The translations under genes were made by a program, and so were the position numbers. 30,330 nucleotides of DNA, taken from CAYZAW01 sp964476505 (GTDB lineage: Bacteria; Bacillota; Clostridia; Christensenellales; CAG-138). The notes below the pieces were generated by a model. That model worked only from the letters and a program-made list of their open reading frames with translations, did no database searches and was not told the DNA's origin. How positions within the stretch are numbered: position 1 is the first letter of the stretch; every line of letters starts with the position of its first letter. This document shows, in pieces, positions 6,988-15,510 of the stretch. The DNA is taken from contig CAYZAW010000028.1 of NCBI GenBank assembly GCA_964476505.1, forward strand, positions 1 to 30,330. The letters are read 5' to 3'.

Positions 6988-7001
6988 GCTTGCTTTTAGC
7001 T

Positions 7002-8021
7002 TTACGCTTCTTCCCACTGACGGATAAGCTCTTGGGCGATCTGCACGGCGTTGGTTGCCGCGCCCTTGCGGATATTGTCCGCCACGCACCAGAAGTTCAA
7101 GCCGTTTTCTACGGAGAAGTCGCGGCGGATGCGGCCAACATATACCGGATCGGTATCTTCCGCATCCCGCGCAAGGGGATACACGTTGTTTTTGGGGTCG
7201 TCCTTTACCACCACGCCCGGCGCGGCCTCCATGCGTTTTCGAAGCTCTGCTAAGTCGTAGGGCTTTTTGAATTCCACATTAATGCTTTCGCTGTGGCCGT
7301 GGAACACAGGTACGCGCACCGTGGTAGCGGTAACAGGCAGATCGGGCAGCGAAAGGATCTTTCGCGTTTCGTCCACCATTTTGATTTCTTCTTTGGAATA
7401 TCCGTTATCCAGGAACACGTCGATATGCGGCAGGCAGTTCCCGGCGATGGGGTGGGGGAACTTCTGGGGCGCTTCGCCCTTCAGGCCGTTTTCCAAGTCT
7501 GCATAGCCCTTCATGCCCGCGCCGGATACTGCCTGATACGTGGAATACACCACGCGCTTTAAGCCGTACGCGTCGGACAGGGGCTTTAATGCCACCACAG
7601 CCTGTATGGTGGAGCAGTTGGGGTTGGCGATGATGCCTTTGTTTTTATACTGCGGGATGTGATCCGGGTTCACCTCGGGCACCACAAGCGGCACCTCCGG
7701 GTCCATACGCCAGCAGCTGGAGTTATCGATCACAACAGCGCCGGCCGCCGCCGCCACGGGCGCAAACTCCCGGGAGGTATCTCCACCGGCGGAGAACAGG
7801 GCGATGTCTACATGAAGCCCGTCAAAGCAGGTGTGTGTCAGCTCGCGAACCGTGTAGTCTTTTCCCATAAAACGCAGGGTGGTCCCGGCGCTTCGTTTTG
7901 ATGCAAACAGGTAGTAATTGGCAACGGGCAGCTTGCGCTCCTCCAACACCTGTAAGAACTTGCGGCCTACCATGCCGGTAGCGCCCACAACGGCTACATT
8001 GTACAGCTTCTGCTCGGACAT
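7002..8021 (-). CDS. asd: Aspartate-semialdehyde dehydrogenase
   Basis: A 339-residue cytosolic enzyme that reduces aspartyl phosphate to aspartate semialdehyde with NADPH, feeding DapA (and threonine/methionine synthesis if present). It shows the Rossmann motif GATGMVG (13-19), the catalytic cysteine C136 in NPNCSTIQ, and the histidine H243 in FHGHSES. Length is typical of the bacterial family. An AGGAGGTG site precedes ATG 8021. A near-perfect promoter (8085-8113) drives it. The gene is divergent from the methyltransferase gene at 8232. I see no lysine riboswitch fold in the short leader. Confidence 0.96.
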   Translation of the reverse strand: MSEQKLYNVAVVGATGMVGRKFLQVLEERKLPVANYYLFASKRSAGTTLRFMGKDYTVRELTHTCFDGLHVDIALFSAGGDTSREFAPVAAAAGAVVIDNSSCWRMDPEVPLVVPEVNPDHIPQYKNKGIIANPNCSTIQAVVALKPLSDAYGLKRVVYSTYQAVSGAGMKGYADLENGLKGEAPQKFPHPIAGNCLPHIDVFLDNGYSKEEIKMVDETRKILSLPDLPVTATTVRVPVFHGHSESINVEFKKPYDLAELRKRMEAAPGVVVKDDPKNNVYPLARDAEDTDPVYVGRIRRDFSVENGLNFWCVADNIRKGAATNAVQIAQELIRQWEEA

Positions 8022-8084
8022 AACACACCTCCAAAGTATCGCGCACCGTGGAAAAAGGCCACGGTTTGTTTATGATTAACGGAG

Positions 8085-8113
8085 AGTATATCACAGGCAA
8101 AATCCAATGTCAA
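8085..8113 (-). promoter_or_regulatory. Strong sigma-A promoter of asd
   Basis: On the - strand: perfect TTGACA (8113-8108), a 17-bp spacer, TATACT (8090-8085). The leader contains a small hairpin (ACCGTGG/CCACGGT, 8045-8065). Confidence 0.8.
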
Positions 8114-8154
8114 CGCAGGATATATACATCATTCCTGCAAAATCAGGAAGCCCG

Positions 8155-8183
8155 TTGCGCGCGCACGGGAAATGTTGTAGAAT
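8155..8183 (+). promoter_or_regulatory. Promoter of the methyltransferase-hslO-TPR-rlmL operon
   Basis: TTGCGC (8155-8160), a 17-bp spacer and TAGAAT (8178-8183), 48 bp upstream of the ATG at 8232. It diverges from the asd promoter, leaving 41 bp between the two -35 boxes. Confidence 0.55.
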
Positions 8184-8231
8184 AGCAGATACCCAAACTG
8201 GGGAACTATGCTTTAAAAAGGAGCTGTGCGC

Positions 8232-8975
8232 ATGCAGTATGGCAGGTTTGCCACCGTATACGACCGCCTGATGGCGGACGTTCCCTATGACGCATGGGCA
8301 GTGTATCTCCATGGGCTGATACAAAAGCATGCGCCAAACGCCAAGACCGTGCTGGACTGCGCCTGCGGCACCGGGGAGATCACTCTTCGGCTGTGCCGCA
8401 TGGGGTACGCGGTAACGGGGTTGGACCTGTCGGACACCATGCTGTACGAAGCCCAGCAAAAATGCCTGCGGGCGGGCAAGCGCATCCCCTTTGTGCAGCA
8501 GGACATGCGGCGTATTATGCTGCATAAGCCGGTGGACGTGATCGTTTGCGCCTGCGACGGGGCAAACTACTTAACGTCGCTGCAGGATGTATCCGCGTTT
8601 TTGCAGGCGGCGTTTGCCGCGCTAAAGCCCGGCGGGCTGCTGCTGTTTGACGTAAGCTCGGCGTATAAGCTTTCGCATGTGCTGGGCTGCAATACCTTCG
8701 CGGAGGAGGAGGACGGCTGCGCTTACCTCTGGAAGAATTATTTCGATGAAGAAAATGCACTGCTGGAAATGCGGCTCACGTTTTTTGAAAAGCAGGAAAA
8801 CGGGCAGTACGAGCGTTTTTCGGAGCGGCATGTGCAGCGGGCGCATACAACCGGGGAGCTGCTAAAGGCGCTGGAAAACGCCGGGTTTATAAAAACGGCG
8901 GCTTACGGGGCGTTTACCGAATGTGCGCCGGAGGAAAACACACAACGGATACAGATGATTGCGTACAGGCCGTAA
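8232..8975 (+). CDS. Class I SAM-dependent methyltransferase
   Basis: A 247-residue soluble methyltransferase. Motif I is VLDCACGTGE (40-49) and motif II GLDLSD (63-68), with D65 expected to bind the ribose of SAM; QQDMR and VIVCACDG follow at the usual positions for motifs III-IV. The substrate cannot be deduced; such small-molecule or protein methyltransferases are diverse. AAGGAG (8218-8223) lies 8 nt before ATG 8232, so I prefer it to the GTG at 8226. It is the first gene of a four-gene operon and lies 34 bp before hslO. Confidence 0.85.
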   Translation: MQYGRFATVYDRLMADVPYDAWAVYLHGLIQKHAPNAKTVLDCACGTGEITLRLCRMGYAVTGLDLSDTMLYEAQQKCLRAGKRIPFVQQDMRRIMLHKPVDVIVCACDGANYLTSLQDVSAFLQAAFAALKPGGLLLFDVSSAYKLSHVLGCNTFAEEEDGCAYLWKNYFDEENALLEMRLTFFEKQENGQYERFSERHVQRAHTTGELLKALENAGFIKTAAYGAFTECAPEENTQRIQMIAYRP

Positions 8976-9009
8976 GGCTGTGGTATAAAGAAAGTATGAG
9001 AGAAAAAGC

Positions 9010-9897
9010 ATGAAGGACGAACTGTTACAGGTATTGTTATTGGACGGCACGGTGCGCGTAACGGCCATCAGCGCCAAGGCCATGGTAGAGGAAGCGCAAA
9101 GGACGCACGGGCTGTCCCGCGTTTGCACGGCGGCGTTGGGCCGTCAGCTGATGATCACCGCCATCATGGCGGCGGGGCTCAAGGGAGAAGAGGATTCCAT
9201 CACCGCTATTGTGAAGGGCGGCGGGCCTGCGGGCAACATCGTGACCTGCGGCAGATACGGCGCGCTGGTAAAAGGCTATGTACCCAACCCCGCAGTGGAG
9301 CTTCCGCCAACCACGGCGGGCAAGCTGGATGTTGCGGGGGCGGTGGGCTTGCCTGGCAGGCTCACGGTCATTCGGGACTTGAACCTCAGGGAACCCTATG
9401 TGGGCGAGTGCGACCTTGTCAGCGGGGAGATCGCGGAGGATTTTGCCCGGTATTATTTGATCAGCGAGCAGCAGGAAAGCATCGTGTACCTTGGGGTGCA
9501 TGTGCGCTCGGAGGACGGGCAGGTATTAAGCGCCGGCGGGCTTGTGGCACAGCCCCTTCCCGATTGCCCGGACGCGGATATCCTGACCTTGACGGATCGT
9601 GCGCAGGATATTTCGCAGCTGGCGGCACTCTTGTCCGAGGAGATGTCACTTTCCGATGCGCTGCATATCATATTCGTAGGGCTGCCCATGGAGGTCGTGG
9701 GGGAAGAGACCCCGGCGCTGCAATGCGATTGCAGCAGGGAGCGCACGGAGCGGGCGCTGATCGCCATGGGGAAAAGCGAGCTTGAAAGCTTGATCGAGCA
9801 GGACGGAAAAGCGGAGCTGACCTGTCACTTTTGTAATAAGCGCTATCAGTTTAGCGCGGAGGATCTCAATGGGCTGCTGCGGGAAGCCGCAAGGTAG
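9010..9897 (+). CDS. hslO: Redox-regulated chaperone Hsp33
   Basis: A 295-residue Hsp33. These chaperones are activated by oxidative unfolding when their zinc-binding cysteines form disulphides. The zinc motif is complete: CxC at C239/C241 and CxxC at C272/C275, separated by 30 residues. The N-terminal domain carries GRQLMITAIMAAGLKGEEDSI and the GGGPAG/YVPNP region typical of the family. Length is normal. It follows the methyltransferase by 34 bp and precedes the TPR gene by 21 bp, so it is in the same operon. The role is protection of cytosolic proteins during oxidative or bleach-type stress. Confidence 0.96.
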   Translation: MKDELLQVLLLDGTVRVTAISAKAMVEEAQRTHGLSRVCTAALGRQLMITAIMAAGLKGEEDSITAIVKGGGPAGNIVTCGRYGALVKGYVPNPAVELPPTTAGKLDVAGAVGLPGRLTVIRDLNLREPYVGECDLVSGEIAEDFARYYLISEQQESIVYLGVHVRSEDGQVLSAGGLVAQPLPDCPDADILTLTDRAQDISQLAALLSEEMSLSDALHIIFVGLPMEVVGEETPALQCDCSRERTERALIAMGKSELESLIEQDGKAELTCHFCNKRYQFSAEDLNGLLREAAR

Positions 9898-9918
9898 CCG
9901 CCGGAAACTGGAGAACGG

Positions 9919-11661
9919 ATGCAAAACAAACTGAAACGAAACAACAGGCAGGCAAAGATCATTCCCTTCGAGCGCGACGGGGAGTTTTTCCTGCGCCGTG
10001 GGTCTGACCGTTTAGAAAAGAACGACGTGCTGGAGGCTATGTCTAATTACAGGCAGGCACTCTTGCGCGACCCGGAGAATTTAGATTATCAGCTGGCGGT
10101 GGCGGAGGTGCTGACGGAAATGCACCGGTACGAGGAAAGCAACCGTATGCTTTTGCCGCTGTTATCCCAAGACGCGCCGCCTTCGGAGTGCTATTTTGGC
10201 ATGGCATGCAATTTTCTTGGCATGCAGGAATTTCAGCATGCCACGGACAGCCTGAACAGCTACCTGTTCGTAGACCCGGACGGGGAATTCTGCTACGATG
10301 CGGAGGATATGCTGGATGCTATGGAGTCTCCCGAGGCGTATTACGATATGCCGGGCGTGCGCAGCGAGGAAGAGCGCAAGGCGCTTCGCATTTGCGAACG
10401 CGGCAGGCGCTGCATGGAGGAAAACCGCATCCATGACGCGGTCAATGTGTTAAAGCAGGCTGCGGCGGATTGGCCGGACATTCTGTTTATTAAGAACAAT
10501 CTGTCTATGGCGTATTTCTGCGCCCATGACTTTGCCAACGCGGTAAAAACCGTGAGCGAGGTATTGGAAAAAGACCCGGAAAACGTTCAGGGGCACTGCA
10601 ATATGCTGCTGTTTACCTTTGCCGCCAAAAAGAAGGAAGAGGCAGAGCGGGAGCTGGAGCTGCTGCAGCGGCTGCAATCGGACGATCCGGACGATCTAAA
10701 CCGTATGGCGCTGGTGTTCATGGAGCTCAATCATTTTGACATGGCGCTGACGGCTTTGAAAAAGATGCAGAGCATATTCCCTTACGATGAGGGTATGCTG
10801 CACCGCATGGGCGTTTGTAATTTCCGCTTGGGCAATTACAGGCAGGCGCTTTATAGCTACGATACGTTGCTTAAGATCGATCCCGAGGACACCATAGCCA
10901 AGTATTACCGGGTGATCTGCGCCCGCGCTGTGGCGGGAGACGTGGAGGAGATCGGCTGGCTGCACCATTATCAGGTGCCGTACGCAGAGGTGCTTAGGCG
11001 CGTGCGGGAGATCAACAAGCTCATCAAGGGCAGCCGGGAAGACGTTCGCGCGCTTTGGCAGCAGGACGGCAACTTCCGTTCGCTGCTGCTGTGGGGGTTG
11101 GCGCTGCCGGAGCCTAACGCCAAGCGGGCGATATTAACGCTGTTGGCCGGTTTGGAAGACGTAAAGGCGGAACGCGCCATGCGGGACTTTTTGCTGGACG
11201 ACGACCAGCCGGATTCCGTAAAGCGTGAGGTGTTTGCCATGCTTAAGCAGATCGGCGCAAAGGAGCCTTACGTTGCCATACTGGACGGCGAGCTTGTGCA
11301 AAGCAAAGTGCATATTACGGACTTTCAGGCGGGGCAAATGCCCGCCTCCTACCAAAACGCGCTGGATATTTTGTTAGACAGCATGGAGGGCACGTACGGC
11401 CCGGACTGCATTGCAAAAGCCAACGATGTGTTTGCGGAGTATATCCACGGGCTAAGAGGCGAATTCCCGCGCCTTAGCCCTACGCAGGCCGTGTCCCTTG
11501 CCGCTGCCGTGGAGTATACGGCGTGCAGGCGCTTGGGGGAGGACGTGACCAAAACCCAGATCATGAACGCGTACGGCATTTCTCTGGTGCGCTTAAACAA
11601 CGCAATTTCCCGGGTAATGCGCGTGCTGGAGCAAAAAAAAGAACCAAAGACAGAGGAGTAG
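9919..11661 (+). CDS. TPR-repeat protein
   Basis: A 580-residue soluble protein without signal peptide. Residues about 20-345 contain several tetratricopeptide repeats (for example DVLEAMSNYRQALLRDPENL, HDAVNVLKQAAADWPDILFI, FANAVKTVSEVLEKDPENV and NYRQALYSYDTLLKIDPEDT), which form protein-binding scaffolds. The last 130 residues are a separate helical region ending in VTKTQIMNAYGISLVRLNNAISRVMR, reminiscent of a helix-turn-helix. GGAG at 9910-9913 supports ATG 9919. Its stop is 2 nt before the rlmL-like start, indicating translational coupling. The partner proteins are unknown. Confidence 0.85.
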   Translation: MQNKLKRNNRQAKIIPFERDGEFFLRRGSDRLEKNDVLEAMSNYRQALLRDPENLDYQLAVAEVLTEMHRYEESNRMLLPLLSQDAPPSECYFGMACNFLGMQEFQHATDSLNSYLFVDPDGEFCYDAEDMLDAMESPEAYYDMPGVRSEEERKALRICERGRRCMEENRIHDAVNVLKQAAADWPDILFIKNNLSMAYFCAHDFANAVKTVSEVLEKDPENVQGHCNMLLFTFAAKKKEEAERELELLQRLQSDDPDDLNRMALVFMELNHFDMALTALKKMQSIFPYDEGMLHRMGVCNFRLGNYRQALYSYDTLLKIDPEDTIAKYYRVICARAVAGDVEEIGWLHHYQVPYAEVLRRVREINKLIKGSREDVRALWQQDGNFRSLLLWGLALPEPNAKRAILTLLAGLEDVKAERAMRDFLLDDDQPDSVKREVFAMLKQIGAKEPYVAILDGELVQSKVHITDFQAGQMPASYQNALDILLDSMEGTYGPDCIAKANDVFAEYIHGLRGEFPRLSPTQAVSLAAAVEYTACRRLGEDVTKTQIMNAYGISLVRLNNAISRVMRVLEQKKEPKTEE

Positions 11662-11663
11662 CC

Positions 11664-12764
11664 ATGCGCTTTATCGCTACCTGCAAGCTGGGCTTGGAAT
11701 CCGTTGTATCTTATGAATTACGGTCTTTGCAAATAGAAGTGGAGGCTGTGCAGGATGCCCGTGTATTGTTCACGGGCGATTTTGCTGTAATGGCAAAGGC
11801 GCTGATGTGGCTGCGCACGGCGGAACGGGTGCTGCTGGTGGTGGGGGAGTTTCCCGCCAGTACCTTTGAGGAGCTGTTTGAAGGCGTAAAGGCGCTGGAC
11901 TGGAAGCGGTATCTAAAGCCGGATGCCTTTATCCATGTAAACGGCAAGTCCGCCAAAAGCACGCTGTTTGCAGTGTCGGACTGCCAGAGCATCACAAAAA
12001 AGGCCATCGTGGAAAATTTACGGGCGGCGTACCGCACGCAGATCTTACCGGAAACAGGCAGCGAGGTCATCATCGAGGTAGGGCTGTTACGGGATGTTGT
12101 TACCGTTGCGCTGGATGCCTGCGGCGCGGGGCTTTCCCGCCGTGGCTACCGCACGTATAACGTGGCCGCGCCTCTGTCCGAAACACTGGGCGCGGGCATC
12201 GTGCTGTTGTCTCGGTTTCGCCGGGAGCAGCCCTTTGTTGATCCCATGTGCGGCTCCGGTACCATGCCCATCGAGGCGGCAATGATCGCCAACAATATCG
12301 CACCGGGCATGCATCGCGGGTTTGCGGCGGAGCAGTGGCATTTTATGGAGCCGGGCGAGTTTGAGGCAGTGCGCGCGGAGGCTGCCGATCTCATGCGGCA
12401 CGATACCTTGGATATCGAAGGCAGCGATATCGATGCCCGCAGCATCGAGTTATGTAAAAAGCACGCGAAAAAGGCGGGCGTTATGCTCAACTGGGCGGTG
12501 CGTCCGCTGATAGAATTGAAAAGGGATACGCCGGGCGGGCTTGTGGTATGCAATCCGCCTTACGGAGAGCGCATGCTGAACAAAAAACAGGCGGAAGCCC
12601 TGTATCGCCAAATGCGCAGCGTGTTTTCTGAGCTGCCGGATTGGTCGGTTTCCGTGATCACCGGGTATCGGGAGTTTGAGCGGGTCTACGGCAAGCGGGC
12701 GGATAAACGAAGGAAGCTCAGTAACGGCGGCATGCCCTGCCAGCTGTACCAGTATTTTCGCTGA
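11664..12764 (+). CDS. rlmL: RlmL/YpsC-type 23S rRNA (guanine-N2) methyltransferase
   Basis: A 366-residue protein with a ferredoxin-like plus THUMP RNA-binding region (about 1-155) followed by a Rossmann methyltransferase domain. SAM-binding DPMCGSGT is at 193-200, the acidic motif GSDID at 253-257 and the catalytic NPPYGER at 297-303. This is the architecture of the RlmL N-terminal half / B. subtilis YpsC, which methylates a guanine in 23S rRNA. The frame is open from 11523, but that part overlaps the TPR gene; ATG 11664, with GAGGAG at 11653-11658, is the sensible start. The gene symbol is by family resemblance; the exact target base is inferred. Confidence 0.9.
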   Translation: MRFIATCKLGLESVVSYELRSLQIEVEAVQDARVLFTGDFAVMAKALMWLRTAERVLLVVGEFPASTFEELFEGVKALDWKRYLKPDAFIHVNGKSAKSTLFAVSDCQSITKKAIVENLRAAYRTQILPETGSEVIIEVGLLRDVVTVALDACGAGLSRRGYRTYNVAAPLSETLGAGIVLLSRFRREQPFVDPMCGSGTMPIEAAMIANNIAPGMHRGFAAEQWHFMEPGEFEAVRAEAADLMRHDTLDIEGSDIDARSIELCKKHAKKAGVMLNWAVRPLIELKRDTPGGLVVCNPPYGERMLNKKQAEALYRQMRSVFSELPDWSVSVITGYREFERVYGKRADKRRKLSNGGMPCQLYQYFR

Positions 12765-12797
12765 CGGCGGCGCGAGCCCTGTCGGCTTCCCAAAGGC

Positions 12798-12826
12798 TTG
12801 ATTCTGCTATCCCCGGCATGTATAAT
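12798..12826 (+). promoter_or_regulatory. Sigma-A promoter of serA
   Basis: TTGATT (12798-12803), a 17-bp spacer and a perfect TATAAT (12821-12826). It leaves a leader of about 90 nt before serA. Confidence 0.7.
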
Positions 12827-12919
12827 GAAATACAGTCCATGCTTCTTTTAGGTTGCGTGGAAATATGATTGTTTGCGCCCTCGGGCGTGAAAATAAATTT
12901 TTAAAGGGGATATAGGGGC

Positions 12920-14089
12920 ATGCTGCGTGTTCAAACACTGAATCCTATTTCTGACGTGATCCATTCGTTCTTACCGGAGGACTCCTACGAGATCGGTAAC
13001 GACATCCAAAACCCGGACGCGATACTGGTGCGAAGCGCCGACTGCCGCAACCGGGAGTTGAACCAGAACCTGCTTGCCATCGCAAGAGCGGGGGCAGGCA
13101 CCAACAACATCCCCATCGACCGCTGCACGGAGCAGGGCGTGGCGGTGTTCAACACCCCCGGCGCAAACGCCAACGCGGTAAAGGAGCTGGCGCTTTGCTG
13201 CATGCTTCTGGCTTCCCGCAACGTTATGGAAGGCGTGGCATGGGCTTCCCAGCTTTCCGGGGAAGACATTCCCTTACAGGTGGAGCAGGGCAAGCGGCAG
13301 TTCATCGGCCATGAATTATACGGCAAAACCTTGGGCGTGATCGGCCTTGGCGCTATCGGTGTCATGGTTGCAAACGACGCGCACGCCATCGGCATGAACG
13401 TGATAGGCTACGATCCGTTTATTTCTATCGAGCATGCGTGGGGGCTTTCCCGTGCCATCCGCCGGGGCGTTTCTCTTGCGGAAATGCTGCCCAACTGCGA
13501 CTATATCACCATTCATGTGCCTCTGATGGATAAAACCCGCAATTACATCAGCGCGGAAATATTAAAGCATGTGCGTCCCGGCGCAATGCTTCTGAACTTG
13601 GCCCGCGGGGAATTGGTGGATACCGCCGCCGTGCTGGACGCTCTTGCCGACGGCAGGCTTTCCCGCTATGTAACGGACTTCCCCAGCGCCAACATCATTG
13701 GCAAGCCCGGGGTGGTCTGCGTGCCGCATCTTGGCGCGTCCACGCCGGAAAGCGAAGAAAACTGCGCGCGTATGGCGGCAAAGGAATTGAATGAGTATTT
13801 AACGCTGGGCAACATTGAAAACAGCGTAAACCTGCCCCAGTGCTCCATGCAGCCCGCCGGCACCTGCCGGGTATGTGCGCTGCATAAAAACGTGACCAAC
13901 ATGGTAGGGCAGATCACCGCCATTTTGGCAGGCGCGGGTGCAAACATCACAAACATGGTCAATAAAAGCCGGGGAGACTTGGCGTATACGCTGTTAGACT
14001 TGGATCATGCGCTGTCCGAAACGGCTGTGGCTGAGATCGCCCACATCGAGGGTATGATGCGGGTGCGGATGATTCCCCACATCCAGTAA
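12920..14089 (+). CDS. serA: D-3-phosphoglycerate dehydrogenase
   Basis: A 389-residue SerA-type D-2-hydroxyacid dehydrogenase, oxidising 3-phosphoglycerate to 3-phosphohydroxypyruvate at the start of serine synthesis. It shows RAGAGTNNI (57-65), NAD-binding GLGAIG (142-147) with D165, and the catalytic R229 (LARGELVD) and H270 (VPHLGASTPE). A C-terminal ACT domain (about 317-389) suggests amino-acid feedback. The start ATG 12920 follows a GGGG-rich site. It leads a cluster with DUF1015 and aspartokinase; serC and serB are absent from the window. Confidence 0.9.
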   Translation: MLRVQTLNPISDVIHSFLPEDSYEIGNDIQNPDAILVRSADCRNRELNQNLLAIARAGAGTNNIPIDRCTEQGVAVFNTPGANANAVKELALCCMLLASRNVMEGVAWASQLSGEDIPLQVEQGKRQFIGHELYGKTLGVIGLGAIGVMVANDAHAIGMNVIGYDPFISIEHAWGLSRAIRRGVSLAEMLPNCDYITIHVPLMDKTRNYISAEILKHVRPGAMLLNLARGELVDTAAVLDALADGRLSRYVTDFPSANIIGKPGVVCVPHLGASTPESEENCARMAAKELNEYLTLGNIENSVNLPQCSMQPAGTCRVCALHKNVTNMVGQITAILAGAGANITNMVNKSRGDLAYTLLDLDHALSETAVAEIAHIEGMMRVRMIPHIQ

Positions 14090-14146
14090 CGAAGAAACGC
14101 TGTTTGGCGGGCTTTCCGCCAAGATATACGCACAGGAGGAACTACC

Positions 14147-15490
14147 ATGACACGTTATGCAAACGATATCGGCGTATTGGTGCCCGAGGTATTGCTGCCC
14201 CCAAAAACAGCGGACTTTTCAAAATGGGCCGTGGTCGCATGCGATCAGTTCACCTCGCAGCCGGAATACTGGGAGGAGGCAGAGCGCCTCACAGAAGGCG
14301 CGCCCACCACGCTTCATATGATTCTGCCGGAGGCGTACCTTGGCAAGCCCGGCGAGGAGAAACGCATCCAGTCCGCCAAGGACTGCATGGTACAGTATTT
14401 GCAGGAAGGTGTGCTGGAACGTAAGCCGCAGGGCTTTGTGCTGGTGCAGCGCACTGCGCTTGGCAAATCCCGCGTGGGCTTGGTGATGGCGCTGGATCTG
14501 GAGCGGTACGATTACACCAAGGGCTCCACAACGCTTATCCGCGCTACGGAAGGCACCATTGTAGACCGTATTCCGCCCCGGCTTCGTATCCGTTCCGGCG
14601 CAAAGCTGGAGCTTCCGCATATTCTGGTGTTGATCGACGACCCCAATCGCACGGTGATCGAGCCGCTTATGAAAAAGGCGGCGCAGCTGGAGCTTTTATA
14701 CGATACCGAGCTGATGCAGGGCGGCGGGCACATCACCGGCAGGCTTGTAGACGGCGAGACGGATATCAATGGGGTATTGGATGCCTTAACGGCGTTAACG
14801 GATAAAGAAGCATTTGCCGAAAAATATGGCGCAGACCGTGCCCCGCTGCTGTTTGCCATGGGTGACGGCAACCACAGCTTTGCTACGGCGAAGGCTGCGT
14901 GGGAGCAGATCAAGGCCACGCTGCCGGAAAGCGAGTGGGAGAACCACCCGGCGCGGTACGCGCTGGTAGAGGTAGAAAACGTGCACGATGCGGGCATCGT
15001 GTTCGAGCCCATCCATAGGGTGCTGTTTGGCGTTACGCCGGAGGCTTGCATACGTCGCTTGGCGGAGCTGTTAACGGAGCAAAACAGCGGTTGCAGCATC
15101 ATCGGCTGCGCGGATCAGGAGGCTGTGGAACAGGCGCTGTCGGAGGAAGCAAACGGTGCGCATAAGCTGCCCTTCTACTATGGGGATGCTTGCGGCGTGC
15201 TGGTGATCGAAACACCCGTGCAGCAGCTGCCCGTGGGAACGCTGCAGGCGGCAATCGATGCGTATTTAAAAGAAACCAAGGGTGCGGAGGTGGATTATAT
15301 CCACGGAGACAGCGTGGTGCTGGAGCTTGCAAAGAAGCCGGACGCAGTAGGCTTCCTGCTGCCTGCCATGGAAAAATCCGCGCTGTTCAAAACCGTTGTG
15401 TATGACGGCGCGCTGCCCCGCAAGACCTTCTCCATGGGCGAAGCCTGCGAAAAGCGCTATTATATGGAGTGCAGGTCGATTTCTAAGTAA
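14147..15490 (+). CDS. DUF1015 family protein
   Basis: A 447-residue soluble protein of the DUF1015/COG4198 family. The signature is FAMGDGNHSFATA (236-248, DGNHS at 240-244), which corresponds to the DGHHR-type motif of the family and recalls the DGHHR motif of ParB/Srx-fold serine kinases (SerK) of archaea. AGGAGG lies just before ATG 14147. A small hairpin (14104-14122) without T-tract lies between serA and this gene, so they are probably co-transcribed, and lysC follows 20 bp later. The neighbours suggest a role in serine or phosphoserine metabolism, but this is inference; no activity can be assigned from the sequence alone. Confidence 0.85.
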   Translation: MTRYANDIGVLVPEVLLPPKTADFSKWAVVACDQFTSQPEYWEEAERLTEGAPTTLHMILPEAYLGKPGEEKRIQSAKDCMVQYLQEGVLERKPQGFVLVQRTALGKSRVGLVMALDLERYDYTKGSTTLIRATEGTIVDRIPPRLRIRSGAKLELPHILVLIDDPNRTVIEPLMKKAAQLELLYDTELMQGGGHITGRLVDGETDINGVLDALTALTDKEAFAEKYGADRAPLLFAMGDGNHSFATAKAAWEQIKATLPESEWENHPARYALVEVENVHDAGIVFEPIHRVLFGVTPEACIRRLAELLTEQNSGCSIIGCADQEAVEQALSEEANGAHKLPFYYGDACGVLVIETPVQQLPVGTLQAAIDAYLKETKGAEVDYIHGDSVVLELAKKPDAVGFLLPAMEKSALFKTVVYDGALPRKTFSMGEACEKRYYMECRSISK

Positions 15491-15510
15491 ACGGAGGACA
15501 TGAGGCGGTT

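Noticed and set aside
6888..7001. Possible lysine riboswitch in front of dapA
   Set aside because: The leader is shorter than 30 nt after the predicted start site.
8022..8231. Possible lysine riboswitch in front of asd
   Set aside because: The leader after the promoter is only about 60 nt, with one small hairpin; a lysine riboswitch needs about 170 nt and five helices.
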